Shown: piece after piece, positions 1 through 10,749 of the stretch | Numbering within the stretch: position 1 is the stretch's first letter | Layout of the letters: each line of letters begins with the position of its first letter | The notes under the pieces: generated by a model | What the model was told of the DNA's origin: nothing | Databases searched by the model: none | The model's input: the letters and a program-made list of their open reading frames with translations, nothing else | Assembly (NCBI GenBank): GCA_023375785.1 | Contig: SZWC01001599.1 | Location: 189,182 to 253,181, forward strand | Length of the DNA: 64,000 nucleotides | Direction: 5' to 3' | Origin: Penium margaritaceum | Lineage: Eukaryota > Streptophyta > Zygnematophyceae > Desmidiales > Peniaceae | Position numbers and translations under genes: made by a program

Positions 1-1120
1 GTCCCAACAGATGGACAGCTTCACGGCACAACTCGGCTTCAAGCGCTGTGAGGCGGATCACAGCATGTACGTGTGGTGCAACAAGTAACTCCATCAGATT
101 GTTGCACTCTAAGTGGGCGACATGATTGTGTGCTCGATGGATCTGCCGAGTCTACAGCAGCTGAAGGAGCAGCTGAGCAGCAGATTCCAGATGTCGGACA
201 TGGGGGAGCTAGAGTACTACCTCTAGGTTAGCATCACGTTGAACCGGAGTGCGTGCACCCTTGAGCTGGGGCAGGCTAAATACATGGCCGAGGTGCTGAA
301 GCGGTACATCATGGAGGACCGCAAACCACTTGGCAGTACGGTCTCCACGACTTCTGAAGTGAGTGCGGCAGTGGCGCCGCAAACAAAAGAAGAGCGGGAG
401 GATATGGCAGGGGTGCCCTACCAATCGGTGCTGGGTAGTCTCATTTATGCCATGGTGGCGACTCGACTAGACCTGGCCTACGCGGTGGGCCAAGTGAGTA
501 GGTACGTGGCCGATCCAGGGCCACTACACTGGTAGGCGGTCAAGCGCATCCTCCGCTACCTGCAGGCGACGCGGCATGTGCACTTGAGGTTTGACGGCAA
601 GGGGCGGGTGGCCCCTTTGCGTCTGGTCTGCTATACGAATGCAGACTACGCTCGCGATGTGGACAAGCGGAAGTCCACATCCGGCTACGTGTCCTTCCTC
701 ACAGGTGCAGCGGTCTCGTGGTGCAGTAGAAAGCAAGAATGCGTCGCCGCCTCCACAGTGGAAGCAGAGCACATCGCGCTGGCTCAGGCGGTCAAGGAGG
801 CGGTATGGCTCCGCAGGTTGCTGGGGGAGCTGGGCGTGCCACAGCAGGAGCCTACTGTGGTGCAAGAGGACAACACCGGCTCAATCGCGCTGACCAACAA
901 CCCGACGCAACACAGGAGGATGAAGCACATCGATGTGCATTATCACTAAGCACGGGAAATGGTTGAAAAAGGGCAAGTGGTGCTGCAGCACCGCAGCACG
1001 GAGAACATGCTTGCGGATTGCTTGACCAAAGTGCAACCCGTGGGCCAGCACACATTGAGCGTGGCCGGACTTGGGATGACCAGCTATCATGGGCTGGAGT
1101 GCGCAACAGAAGATGAGTGA
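1..1120 (+). pseudogene. copia family 1 copy b: RT and RNase H fragment
   Basis: Read across stops, this is the C-terminal half of a Ty1/copia reverse transcriptase followed by its RNase H, the enzymes that copy element RNA into DNA. Anchors are GFKRCEADHSMYV at the left edge, VPYQSVLGSLIYAMVATR (about 413-466), ADYARDVDKRKSTSGYVSF (about 645-700) and HRRMKHIDVHYH ending at 946. The RT box that is YMDD in the related copy at 10.7-17.3 kb reads stop-VGDM here. In-frame stops lie at 86, 224, 533 and 947. The frame ends with TEDE and a TGA at 1118. The 5' part of the element lies outside the window. It cannot make active RT. Confidence 0.93.
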
Positions 1121-1152
1121 GAGCAAGCAGGAGCAGCGGAGCGTGGCAAGTG

Positions 1153-1164
1153 CAAGGGGGAGAA
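1153..1164 (+). promoter_or_regulatory. polypurine tract of copia family 1 copy b
   Basis: The purine run CAAGGGGGAGAA directly precedes the LTR start TGTTGAAG. This is where a polypurine tract primes plus-strand DNA synthesis in LTR elements. The same word sits before the left LTR of the related minus-strand element (11726-11738). Confidence 0.8.
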
Positions 1165-2142
1165 TGTTGAAGATTGCCCCTCTGCATGCCCAAGTGCGGG
1201 GACAGGAGGCACCGTTGAGCCGCCAGAGAGAGGAGATTCCTCGTCGTCGGATCTGGAAAGTCAAAGATTGCTTAGATCCTCAAATGGGGGATTGTACCTA
1301 AAAGTTCACAAGTTGCGAAATCCAGTGGAAGTTGTTTCACTGGAATCGGACTAGTAACGAGGGAGATATAGGCTTCCAAAGCTGGGGTGTGCGCGATGGC
1401 TCTGGGAGCTGGCCGCGGTTTTAGTGCCGCTGAATTATTGACCGGAACGAGTAACAAAATGCCATCTGGGTATTTTGCTCCAGAAGGACTGCCAAGGCGT
1501 CCGGTGGATGATCCATTGGATTTAGTAGTGCAGTTTTGTTACTGAGGGACTTCGCCAAAATCCTGGCTCGGAGTCCGAAACTCAGTAGTATAGTGTGTTA
1601 CTCGGGGACTTGGTCAAAATTCCAACTGGAGGTCCGCCAACAGGTTTCGACCCACATCAATCCACATCACCAAATTGAATGATTAACTCATTGAAACAGA
1701 CCCCAAAGGCGCGAGGGGCGCCGCTATTATATGTAGGGACATCTGCGCCTCCGGAATAGCGTTTTGATAGGTCCTTGGTGTATGAAGGCGCCTCGGCGGG
1801 CGACGTGTTGCAGACCACCGACTGAGCGGCTGGTTTGGGGTGCTGCGCTTAGGCTGACGTAGTGGGAGCTACGGTGATCCAAATTGCACATGGTTTGGTG
1901 CATTGGAGAGATCATGATTAGCCCTAGAAATGTTTAAAGCATGTCCATGTTGAAAAAACTAATGCAAAATCACGTTCTTCCCTTCGCAAAAGTGACTGTC
2001 TCACATTTGTCTTCAACTGCCAGAAACATAGCGTGAGGTGACGAGAAAGCTCACGCTTAGACTCAGAACACCCGCATAAAACATATCTGGGAGCACTGAA
2101 GACCCGTCGGGCCACGTTGGAACCACACCCCAGCTTCTGACG
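1165..2142 (+). repeat. 3' LTR of copia family 1 copy b
   Basis: It starts TGTTGAAGATTGCCCC after the polypurine tract. It aligns along its length with the LTRs at 10750-11725 and 16298-17271 (opposite strand), sharing GGTGGATGATCCA near 1503, ACTCGGGGACTTGGTCAAAA near 1600 and the TTCGCAAAAGTGACTGTC and GCGTGAGGTGACGAGAAAGC words near 1983-2052. Its end is placed near CTTCTGACG, matching CATCCTGACA in the other LTRs. It is clearly more diverged from those two than they are from each other. About 978 bp. LTRs carry the promoter and polyadenylation signals, but no TATA box is called here. Confidence 0.85.
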
Positions 2143-3734
2143 AATTTAAGCCATGGACAAACCTGAGGGATGGACTTCATCGAGTCAAACTTCAACTACG
2201 ACATTGAGCGACCAACCAATTCAGCGGATACTCTCTGTCATCTAACCAGGTTTAATGGCTGAGATCAGCATGCCGTTTGTTGAATGAAACCCATAGCTTG
2301 AGAGGTTGTTTTTGAATGGCTACAAGGAGTTTCGCGGGTCAAAAAAACCTTAGTTTTGGTTGGACGATCCCCACTGGCAACGGCGATTCACTTATCACGT
2401 TGTCATCCCTCCAAACAAAGAGCTTGAAAGCATACTAGTGGAGGAATGCCACAACACCGGTCCATGTGGACACTTCGGTGAGGATAAGACGCTCAAGAAA
2501 CCCACAAAGTACTACAGGTGGGACAAGATGTAGACCAACGTGGCGGCCTCCTACAAATCATGCGACACCTGTCAAAGACAATAACCTTGTTGTACGCAGC
2601 CACCTGGTCTACTTCAACCATTATCTGTTCCAACAAAACCATGGGCCAACAGCAGCATGGTCTTCGTGACTTCCCGGCACCCCCAAGGGATATGATGCAC
2701 TCCTTGTTGTGGCGGACAGGTTTGAAAAAGTGTCACAATTCATTTTGACGACGCCCACCGTCACCACAAAAGGAACGGCACTGTAACTTCTAAACCAGGT
2801 CATACGGCTGCATGATGTGCCACGTATCATCAGCAACAGGGACGGCCACTTCACCAGCCATTTTTGGCGCAAACTGATGACAAGTTCTGGCATTCGGATC
2901 TAGCTATCAACAGCGTTCCACCCTCAAACCGACGGCCAAAGCAAGCAGACCAATCAGACTCTCAAACAACTCCTCCGCACTTTAGCAAGCCCCACTACAC
3001 CGATGGGGTGGCTAGACTGCCGACTGCCAAATTTGCATACAAATCCACCATTCCCATCACAGTGGGTAAAATCCCTTTTGAGGTGGTATGCAGAAAACTT
3101 CGCGCTACACTTGCATAGTCTCAGAGTCAGAGTAACATGTTTGCGGTCGACATCCACTTGTAGGGAAATTGTAACCGTTTGGGAGAAAACATGGCAGACC
3201 CTCGTGAAGAATCAAGCAGCAATGAAGCAAGCAGCCGAACTACATTGTAGCGATGATGTGTTCATCGCTAGCGATCACGTTCTCCTCAGCTCAACAAACA
3301 TCAAACTCCAAGGACAGGATTTTGTGAAGCTTGAACCCCGCTGGTTGGGACCGTTCGAGATTGAGAAAATGCAACCCCCAATTGTTGCTTGACTTTGTCT
3401 ACCTGACAATATGGCGATACACCTTGTCTTCCACATCAGCAAACTCAATAACTACCAGGGTTCCAGTATGAGCTTCCACGGCAGAGACTTCGCACCCGCA
3501 CCTCCTCTCTAAGTAGACGGGGATACAAAGTACGTTATTGAAGATATCGTTGGACATCACTGACATGGAAAAACGACCCAGTATCTGGTCAATTGGCATA
3601 GCTACAATGTTGGGCAAAACAAGTCGAAGCCATACAACCTCAGGGACATCGACCATCTGATCCACGACTGCTTTTGTAGTCACTGGCCCACGACTGCTAG
3701 CGCACCGGGATGTCACAGCTAAAAGGGAGGGAAG
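2143..3734 (+). pseudogene. Ty3-A chromovirus: RNase H end, integrase and chromodomain
   Basis: Degenerate 3' part of a Ty3/gypsy polyprotein, starting where the copia LTR ends. The RNase H-integrase linker (MDFIESNFNYDIE, about 2171) and the integrase zinc region (GPCGHFGEDKTLKKP, about 2460) are recognisable. So are the catalytic core pieces NRDGHFTSHFW (about 2836) and FHPQTDGQSKQTNQTL (about 2918), and the GPFEIEKMQ end. The residue expected to be the catalytic Glu is Lys (QSKQTN). A chromodomain follows at about 3528-3655 (KYVIEDIV, QYLVNWHSYN). Chromodomains direct integration toward heterochromatin. Several frameshifts and stops make it inactive. The upstream half of the element lies left of the window, beyond the inserted copia. 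Confidence 0.88.
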
Positions 3735-4279
3735 TGTAATATCCTTGACGTACACAAGTTTCTAAAATCCACGAGTGGGTATTTCATCAAATCCATGGCC
3801 CATCGTGCGAAGAATTCGGGACTTTTATGTTGTTTGTCTGAGGGCATTTTGGCCAATTGCACTGACCTCTGGTGTTCCGTTCCAGAAGTTTCTGATGGCT
3901 TTGACCACCTTCCAGAAAGGTTGACAGAAGTTTCATGAACTGTATTGATGTTTTGACATTGTTTGGTCGACTTCTCAATGGTGCTAGAATTTCATAAAGG
4001 GCCTAGATATTGTCGAAGCATCCTGAAATTTTTATAGAGCTTCTTGTGGCAGACACTCACGTCACGCCCTCGCACACATTGCTTGGCTTGAGCACCAAGG
4101 ACCCAACATTTGCCTCAGTCTCATCCTCGGCATTGCACATATGTGCTCAACTCAATCAACACTTATCATCAAAGTACACTTATTGCTTTAGAAAGTTATC
4201 CATTTGTCCCAAATCCTTGAACTATCTGTGGTCCCATTCATCATCCCTGTAAACCACCTACGTTCCGCTCGATGCACCA
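3735..4279 (+). repeat. 3' LTR of Ty3-A
   Basis: It starts TGTAATATCCTTGACGTACAC just after the purine stretch AAAAGGGAGGGAAG. It aligns with the LTRs at 4665, 18449, 18860 and 19529 through shared words: GAGGGCATTTTGGCCAA, CCGTTCCAGAAGTTTCTGA, GACACTCACG, and ATCAAAGTACACTTATTGCT. The end is blurred near GCTCGATGCACCA (compare GCTCATTATAACA in Ty3-C), so the right boundary is approximate. About 545 bp. Confidence 0.85.
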
Positions 4280-4664
4280 CCTCCTCCCCTCAAAGCCCAC
4301 TAGCCCACCCACCTGCCCGCCAATGGAGGCTCTCGCGATTGAGGACCGCAATGGAACGGATGGCAAGAGGGTTGCGAGGAAGGAGGGGGGAGGGAAGGGG
4401 ATTCTTCAAGAGCCGGGAATTTTGGCCAACGCCCGTCCACCAGAATCCCTGGCTCTCCGAGAATTGGGAGTTAAAAACTCCCCGTTTAATTTTGGTTTCA
4501 TTTTATTCAACTCTCTACACAAACCAGTAAAATGAAAACTGCAAACACACCCACACCATAGCTACATCTGGAATTCTAGGTGTTTATATTGGGATGGGCA
4601 CCTGCTTGGCCCTGCGACAGTGGGGCCTATAATACTTCCTTTCAACACATGGGAAATCTCGAAC
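4280..4664. other. unassigned spacer between two Ty3 LTRs
   Basis: About 385 bases that match no other part of the window by eye. It holds an A/G-rich tract near 4377-4402, a small hairpin GGGAGTT-AAA-AACTCCC near 4467-4483 and an AT-richer stretch to 4560. Short open frames exist on the plus strand, but none resembles a known family. It could be original target DNA, or the edge of a small unrecognised insertion. Confidence 0.4.
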
Positions 4665-5190
4665 TGTTACCTACCAAATCTACACGAGTCCTTCCAAGTG
4701 GGCATTTCTGTTGTTACACAAACAGCCCAACGCGTTGTAAGACCGTGATACTCACTCCGACGGTCGAGGGAAAACCCTCGAACTGCAATCACCTCCAATG
4801 AATCTTCCTGAACCTTCTGAAAAGTTCAACCACTCTCGCGAATCTACGACAGAAGTGTCACGACCTTTCCGCCAATTTCTTGACGCACCAAGACAAATCT
4901 GGATTCATAAAGATGCATCTTGCATCTTCACCATCAATTCTCAAAGCCCCCCCATTTCTCGGCGGACCTTCTTCAATCCGACCATTGACAACGTGACTTT
5001 GCACGCATCGCTCGATGATCGACCCAACGACCCCGACTACGTCTCATTCGTAACTCGGCACTTGTATATATGTATTCGATAATTTTGACACTTGTCATCA
5101 AAGTACACTTACCGCTGTTCATAAATTGCTAAAGTGTCCCAAGTTTTACATCATGTTCTGCCTCGCAACTTCTACCTGTTCACCATCACA
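4665..5190 (+). repeat. 5' LTR of Ty3-B
   Basis: It starts TGTTACCTACC and ends ACCATCACA, immediately before a primer binding site. Internal words match the other Ty3 LTRs: ACACGAGTCCTTCCAAGTGGGC, CGGCGGACCTTCTTCAAT, CTTGTCATCAAAGTACACTTAC. It is 526 bp, comparable with Ty3-C (513). It is strongly diverged from the 3' LTR at 18449, which suggests an old insertion. Confidence 0.82.
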
Positions 5191-5192
5191 CT

Positions 5193-5206
5193 TGGTGTCA
5201 AAGGGC
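5193..5206 (+). promoter_or_regulatory. primer binding site of Ty3-B
   Basis: TGGTGTCAAAGGGC lies two bases after the LTR. It is a decayed version of TGGTATCAGAGC, the complement of the 3' end of initiator tRNA-Met, which is intact at the same position in Ty3-C (20044). It marks where minus-strand synthesis was primed. Confidence 0.75.
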
Positions 5207-6300
5207 AACAGTGCTGGGGAGGCATCCGACTACTTTACCCATTCGAAGGAATACCTCGCACAAGCCGTCAGCGCATCTCGCATGTCAAGGCTTTGCAGAC
5301 TTTGCAACTACAACGTGAGGCAAGCAAGCGCAACCAACGATAAGCAGCAGGTCTTTGGCGATGACTTCAGCAATGGAGGAGTAGAACATGCCTATGCACG
5401 CGAATCCTGAAGCGACAGAAAACACTGGCATGGCAGGCTATGCGGCAGCTGGATCAACCCCCACGGTTTCGACCACTATTCCAGTCATGGACCCAATGGC
5501 GGTAAACCAGCCGCTCCTACCAACAGCCTCAATGACAACAGAAGGAACGATAGGAGGCACTGGGCGACAGGCCCACATCAATGAGGAACTGGCAAACCAA
5601 ATCTCCTTGCTCGAGGTGATCAACAGCCATCTACTCCAACAAGTAAGTGTTGCGGTGGAGACCCTTCACAGCGCAAGCGCACGTGAAGCGGTGCTCATCG
5701 AGAGAAATTCCTAACTCTTGAGCGAACCCAATATTTGTCCATCCCCACCATAACTGTTTGATCCTGCATACTCTAAGGGACCAACAGTTTGGATGTGGCT
5801 GACAAGTTTGGAGGTGTTCTTCACCGCTACTGGGATCAATGCTGATCAAAAGAAAACTGACCTCACGGCCGCGCTTTTGCACGACGCTAAGATGGTGGTC
5901 TGATCTAAAGACCATCCAACGGCAGCAGGAGACTGGCGGGGCATCATCGACGGCCAATGGCGCCCGTCTCATATTGCCCACCGTAGGTGTTCTACCCTTG
6001 GATAGACAACGCTGAGTACAACGCTCGATCTAGGAATCCTACGACTACCGACCTCCCAACCACAACTATCATGGAAATCGGAAAAGCCAGTCGGCAGACT
6101 CCTCGACCCCAATGGAAGTGGACACTATCAACCAAAGAAATAGGTGCACCCGCTACAACTGCGGAAAAGTTGGGCACATCGCTCACAACTGTCAGAGCAA
6201 GCAGCAAGCCAAAAAGGGGGAGAATTCTCAGAAAAATGAGTCGGGAAACGGCAAAGGGTAGGAGTAAAAGGTGCAAATCTTCTCTGTACGGAGCAAACTG
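5207..6300 (+). pseudogene. Ty3-B first gag
   Basis: Degenerate gag, the structural particle protein. The N-terminal part reads NPEATENTGMAGYAAAGS (about 5401), then a heptad-like stretch LEVINSHLLQQVSVAVETL (about 5611). The capsid region follows through stops. A nucleocapsid finger at about 6143-6200 reads RYNCGKVGHIAHNC, where the first Cys of the usual C-x2-C is Arg (CGC for TGC). A Lys/Gln/Ser-rich tail follows. The same protein is seen again at 7233 and in Ty3-C at 20057. No intact start codon can be chosen. Confidence 0.8.
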
Positions 6301-6399
6301 TGCCAACCGATTGCCCATCTGAATGGCCCACATTGCCGCAGAGGGTTTTTGAGATCGCAGGATGACCAACTGGCAATACTTTTAAAACTTCAGCCTCAA

Positions 6400-7232
6400 G
6401 GATGCAAGAGCCACAGAATGGTACCGGCACTATTGGATGGAGGAGCTTCACACAGCTTTGTAAGCAACGACATGGTTCACAAGCTGGATCTGCAGACCAA
6501 ACCAGGGGTGTTTGAAGGGAAAACCGTTGATGGAAGATTTCAAACATGGAGACTTTGAGAACCACTATGACTACAAGTGGGAGATGTATGGGATGCAGCA
6601 GTCTAGAGGTCCTGTCCAATGAGTGATTACAAAATCATCCTCGGACGAGATTTCTTATACCGGCACAATCCGCAGGTCAACTGGAACAGCGGCAACGTCT
6701 ACATGGAAATCGACGGCGCCAAACGACAACTTCCACACATGAGAAAGAAGCCGATAGTGGAAGCAACAGAGGTGGAAGCACCAGAGGAAGCTGAAGTAGC
6801 AAAGAATTGACAACCTGTGCAGCCAATACCGGTCAACGTGGCCAAGTACTGCATACAACAAGAAGCTCATGCTTGGCTCGTACATCTCGAGCCAATGAAA
6901 GAAGTAGAAGTGGCAGCAGCCGACTCATTGGCCTCATCGGCATCCGCAAAATTCTTGATGGTACCCAAAGAGTTCGCACCTCTCATCAAGGAGTTTGCAA
7001 ACTTCTTCCCCGACAAACTCCCAAGAACCTTGCCTCCTCAATGAGACATCGACCATCGCATCAAATTGAAGCCAGGAAGCAGACCTACAGTTTGAGGAAT
7101 CTATTGGATGAGCAATCACAAGCTTACCAAGCTGAAAAAGCAACTCAACAAGATGCTCGGTCACGGGTACATCCGCCCATCTACGTCACCATACGTCCTA
7201 CCAATTCTATTCGTAAAAAAGAAAACAGGTGA
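6400..7232 (+). pseudogene. Ty3-B first protease and RT N-terminus
   Basis: An aspartic protease remnant starts near 6415. MVPALLDGGASHSFVS contains DGGA where retropepsins have DSGA or DTGA. Its C-terminal part is KIILGRDFLYRHNPQVNW (about 6631). A connector runs to FFPDKLPRTLPPQ (about 7003), followed by the start of reverse transcriptase (RPSTSPYVLPILFVKKKTGE, about 7174). Homology stops abruptly at about 7233, before the RT catalytic motifs, and gag sequence restarts. Stops at 6808 and 7042 and others break the frame. Confidence 0.82.
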
Positions 7233-8200
7233 GATGCTCCTCAAGGAAGACCTGTACTAGAAGTTGTCGAGACTCGAGAGCCTCAACACCCATCTGCTCC
7301 AACAACTTAACACGGCAACGGAGGAGCTTAGAGTATCTCGTGCGTGCAAAGCAGTGCTGAATGAGAGAAATATGCAACTCTTGTGAACCTCAGATTTGAC
7401 CGGCACTTCACGAGTCGTTCGATCCTACAAACTACAAGGGACCGACGATCAAGAAATGGCTGAAGAGTTTGGAGGTGCAATTCACCGCTGTTGGGGTGAA
7501 AAACAAAAAGAAGAAAACTGACCTCGCGGCCTCGCTTTTTCATGGCACGACCTTGAGTTGGTGGTCCAACCCAAAAACCATCCAACGGCAGCAGGAGACC
7601 AGCAGAGCTGGATCAACGGCTCACGTGACCGCTCCCAAGTGGTCAATCGCACACGTACTACCTCTAAATCAGAGAAATCCAATGTGACACGACTCTCTCA
7701 TGCCACCAAAAACGTGGAGCGACTTCGCGCGCACTATGTTTGCTTTCTTTGAACAGCTGTACGAGAAGTCTGACACATAGTGTAGAATCCAAAGTCTATT
7801 TCAGTAGTCTAGCGTGTCATAATACAATCCGTGTTTTTAAATCAACATCGATATCTTGCAAAATCAACGTCGATAGTGACCCCATCCCTGAGGAACTATG
7901 TTTCTACTACAATGGCCTCAAGCAAGTTATTCGGTGAGCAATGGCCATGTTTGGCATCCAAGACAACCTTCCGTAAATGATTGCAGCAGCCAACCACATT
8001 GATAGTGCAGACTACAACACTCCAATGCACGAATCTAATGGCTGGAGACCCAAAGGCTGGCATTGGGAAGTTGTAGTTGGAAGAAACCTTATCTTCAATG
8101 GAGATTGACGCCATCGATGAGCGTGATCAACAGCTTTATTTGACTTGCGGGAAGCCGGGTTATCTCTCACGCAACTGTCAAAAGCAACAATAGAAAACCA
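7233..8200 (+). pseudogene. Ty3-B second gag (starts mid-gene)
   Basis: It begins at the gag position that in Ty3-C reads NEDMYQ, then LESLNTHLLQQLNTATEEL (about 7279), and continues through the capsid. AAALFHG-type words reappear as LAASLFHGTTLSWWSNPKTI at about 7524. The zinc finger near 8130 is reduced to LTCGKPGYLSRNC, missing the first Cys and with Tyr for His. It repeats the gag already present at 5207-6300, so this half-element was joined by rearrangement or insertion and not by ordinary divergence. Confidence 0.82.
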
Positions 8201-8201
8201 A

Positions 8202-8221
8202 GGGGGGGGGGGGGGGGGGGG
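8202..8221. repeat. poly-G run of 20
   Basis: Twenty consecutive G bases lie at the end of the second Ty3-B gag. Ty3-C has only AAAAGGGGAG at the equivalent place, so this looks like homopolymer expansion of a purine-rich codon stretch. The length may be unreliable in sequencing. Confidence 0.85.
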
Positions 8222-8439
8222 AGTCAGGGAAAAAGAGCAAAGATTTGGGAAATGGCAAAGGGTAGGAGTAGAAGTCGAGGCTCCTGTCCGGTCGGAAAAC
8301 TCTGCGCTGACCGGTTGCCCATCTGAGCGGCTCACATCACCAAAGACGAGGGTTCCTGATATCACAGAGTTTGACGAGGCGTAGGAGGATGACCAACCGG
8401 CAATACTTCTACAAGTGCAACCGAGGAGTTGTAAAAGTC

Positions 8440-10571
8440 GCAGAATGATACCAACACTACTGAATGGAGAAAATTCACATGCTTTCATCAGCAAAGACAT
8501 AACTTGGAAGCTGGGTTTGTAGACCGAAATGGTAGTGTTTGAAGGAAGAAGTTTCAATGGACAACGTCAGATCCTTAAAATTTGCAAACCACTCCGGCTA
8601 CAAATCAGAGATCTACACATCGTAATGGTTTGGAGGACATACCCAATGTGTGACCAAAAAATCATCCTCGAGCGTGATTTCCTGAATCATCATAATCTGC
8701 AGGTTGACTAGAGATGCAGGGAAGTCTACGTCAACATTAATGGTAGAAAAAAACCTGCCTCTGGTTGAATTACCCACGATGCAGTGGTGGCTACGGGGAG
8801 CACAGAGGTGGAAGCAGCAGAGGAAGCTTCGACAGTCACAAAATTCCAGCAAAGATCACTAGACGTGGCCAAGAAATATCTGAAGTGTGGAGCCCAAGCG
8901 TGGTTAGCCCACATGGAAGCAGGGGGAGAAAACAAAATTACAGCAATTGAAGCAACATCCTTAACCTCAAAGCCTGAGAAGTTTGCAACAGTATGGAAGG
9001 AGTTTGTGAAAATCATCAAGGAGTTCAAAGGGGTTTTTCCCGAAAAACAATCCCGAGAGCTACCACCGCAATGCAAGTTCGACCATCAAATACACCTGAA
9101 GCCTGGAAACACACCGACAGTGAAGGGAACCTATTTGATGAGCGATAACAAGCTGAAAAAACTAAAAGAGCAGCTTGACAAGATGCTCCGTCAGGGGTTC
9201 ACCTGACCCTCCACGTCACCCTACGCAGCACCTTTCCATTTTATGAAGAAAAAAACCAAAGAGATGTGCATGTGTGTAGACGACCAGGCATTGAACAGCA
9301 TCACTATCAAGAACCGCTACCCCCTCTCGCGAGCAGATGAACTTTTTTATTAACTCAGTGGGGCCCGAATTTTTACCAGAATCGACCTACACAACAGCTA
9401 TCATCAGATCTGTGTATCAGATAAGCACATTGAAAAGACATTATTTTGCACCAGATATAGACAATTTGAGTTCATGTTCATGCCATTTGGACTCATAAAT
9501 ACCCGTGCAACATTTATGACAGTGATGGAAATACTCATCCATGTCTCAAAGACTTTGTCGTAGTATATCCCGACAACATCATGGTGTACAGCCACAGCCG
9601 GGAGGAGGACGTTGGCCAACTCCAAAAACTTCTTCAGATTTTACAAAGAGAGATTTTTTTGGAAAAATCTTGAAATGAGACTTTGGTCGCCGTTCAATCA
9701 AGTTTTTGGGCCACAACATTGGTGGCGAACGGATCACAATGGAGCCAAAAAAGGTGGAGGCGGTCGCTGGTTGATCGACACCCACAAATGTTTGGGACTT
9801 CGAGGTGTTATGGGACTTTTGCACATGCTACCCTCGATTCTAAAAATACTACACATGGGTGCTAGCGCCTCTCTCCGATCTCACCCGGAAAACTACAGAG
9901 TGGAATTGGGGGTTCAGCAAACAAGAAGAGATCAAGTTTGAGAAATGCTCTGACCTCGGTGCTAACAATACAATCGGCGGATCCAACGATTGACTGCATC
10001 ATGACCACCGATGCGTCCGGTCATGCCGTTCTCCTCCAAGACAATGGTGACGGGGAACAACCGGTCGCGTACATGTTGCAAAAATCATGCGGGCCAAAAC
10101 TAATCTATGTGGTACACGAAAAAGAATTGCTCGCAGTTGTACAACCATTCAATACATGGCGGTTCTACCTGGAATGCCGGCAATGCATCGTCCGCACCGA
10201 CCATCACACCCTGAAAAATCTCAAGACCCAACAAATCAAATTCGTCAACAAAGTCGATAGATGGAGTTCATCGAGTCCAACTTTGACGACGACCACAACT
10301 TGATGATGCGGTCGTCATCAAGTCGACGACCATGTTTAATGGCCAAGATCAGCACGTTGCTCCTCAAACAAGACCCGTACCTTGCAAGGCCATTCACAAA
10401 GGATTATGGGAAGTTTGGCGGGTACAAAAAGACCACGTTTTGGTTCGAAGACCCCTACTGGCAGCGGCAATTCACTCACCAGGTCATCGTTCCTCCAAAT
10501 GAGGAAATGTGACGGATGCTGTTGGTGGAATGCCATGACAACTGTTCAAGTGGACACTTTGACGTGGACAA
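8440..10571 (+). pseudogene. Ty3-B second protease, RT, RNase H and integrase start
   Basis: The protease remnant (PTLLNGENSHAFIS, about 8450; DSG reads NGE) leads into a connector open from 8784 to 9206 (KEFKGVFPEKQSRELPPQ). RT motifs then appear across frames: PSTSPYAAPFHFMKKKT (about 9210), RIDLHNSYHQI (about 9381), MPFGLINTRATF (about 9482). The active-site box is YPDN instead of YLDD (9566-9577). RNase H is best seen at 9938-10250 (TTDASG, VHEKELLAVVQPFNTWRFYL, RTDHHTLKNL). The integrase N-terminal zinc region (LVECHDNCSSGHFDVDN, about 10515) is cut by the copia insertion at about 10572 and resumes at 17272. Confidence 0.9.
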
Positions 10572-10732
10572 CTTGAAGCCCGGGCCACCCGCATACTTCT
10601 GAATGGGCTGCGTCTCCTTCTGCACCATGTGCGCGGCTGCTACTTCGACGAGTTCTCAGAACTTCACGGTGACGTCCAAGATGACGATCCCGTGCGCTGC
10701 GGAAGACGTGAACGTTGCAGGCGTTCAGACCC
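10572..10732 (-). pseudogene. supernumerary leader and gag start of copia family 1
   Basis: It matches 16124-16280 with only a handful of differences. The match includes the untranslated leader and the first gag codons (MVQKETQPIQKYAGGP in the full copy). It lies on the outer side of the 3' LTR, where host or target DNA should begin, and stops at the Ty3 integrase. It is therefore the beginning of a second element body joined head to tail. Confidence 0.85.
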
Positions 10733-10747
10733 GTGGGCCCATAACCC
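10733..10747 (-). promoter_or_regulatory. second copy of the half-tRNA-type primer binding site
   Basis: On the element strand GGGTTATGGGCCCAC follows the LTR end TGACA by two bases, exactly as in the main copy at 16281-16295. It is the complement of the anticodon arm of initiator tRNA-Met. Its presence after the 3' LTR shows that this LTR is followed by another internal region. Confidence 0.8.
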
Positions 10748-10749
10748 TT

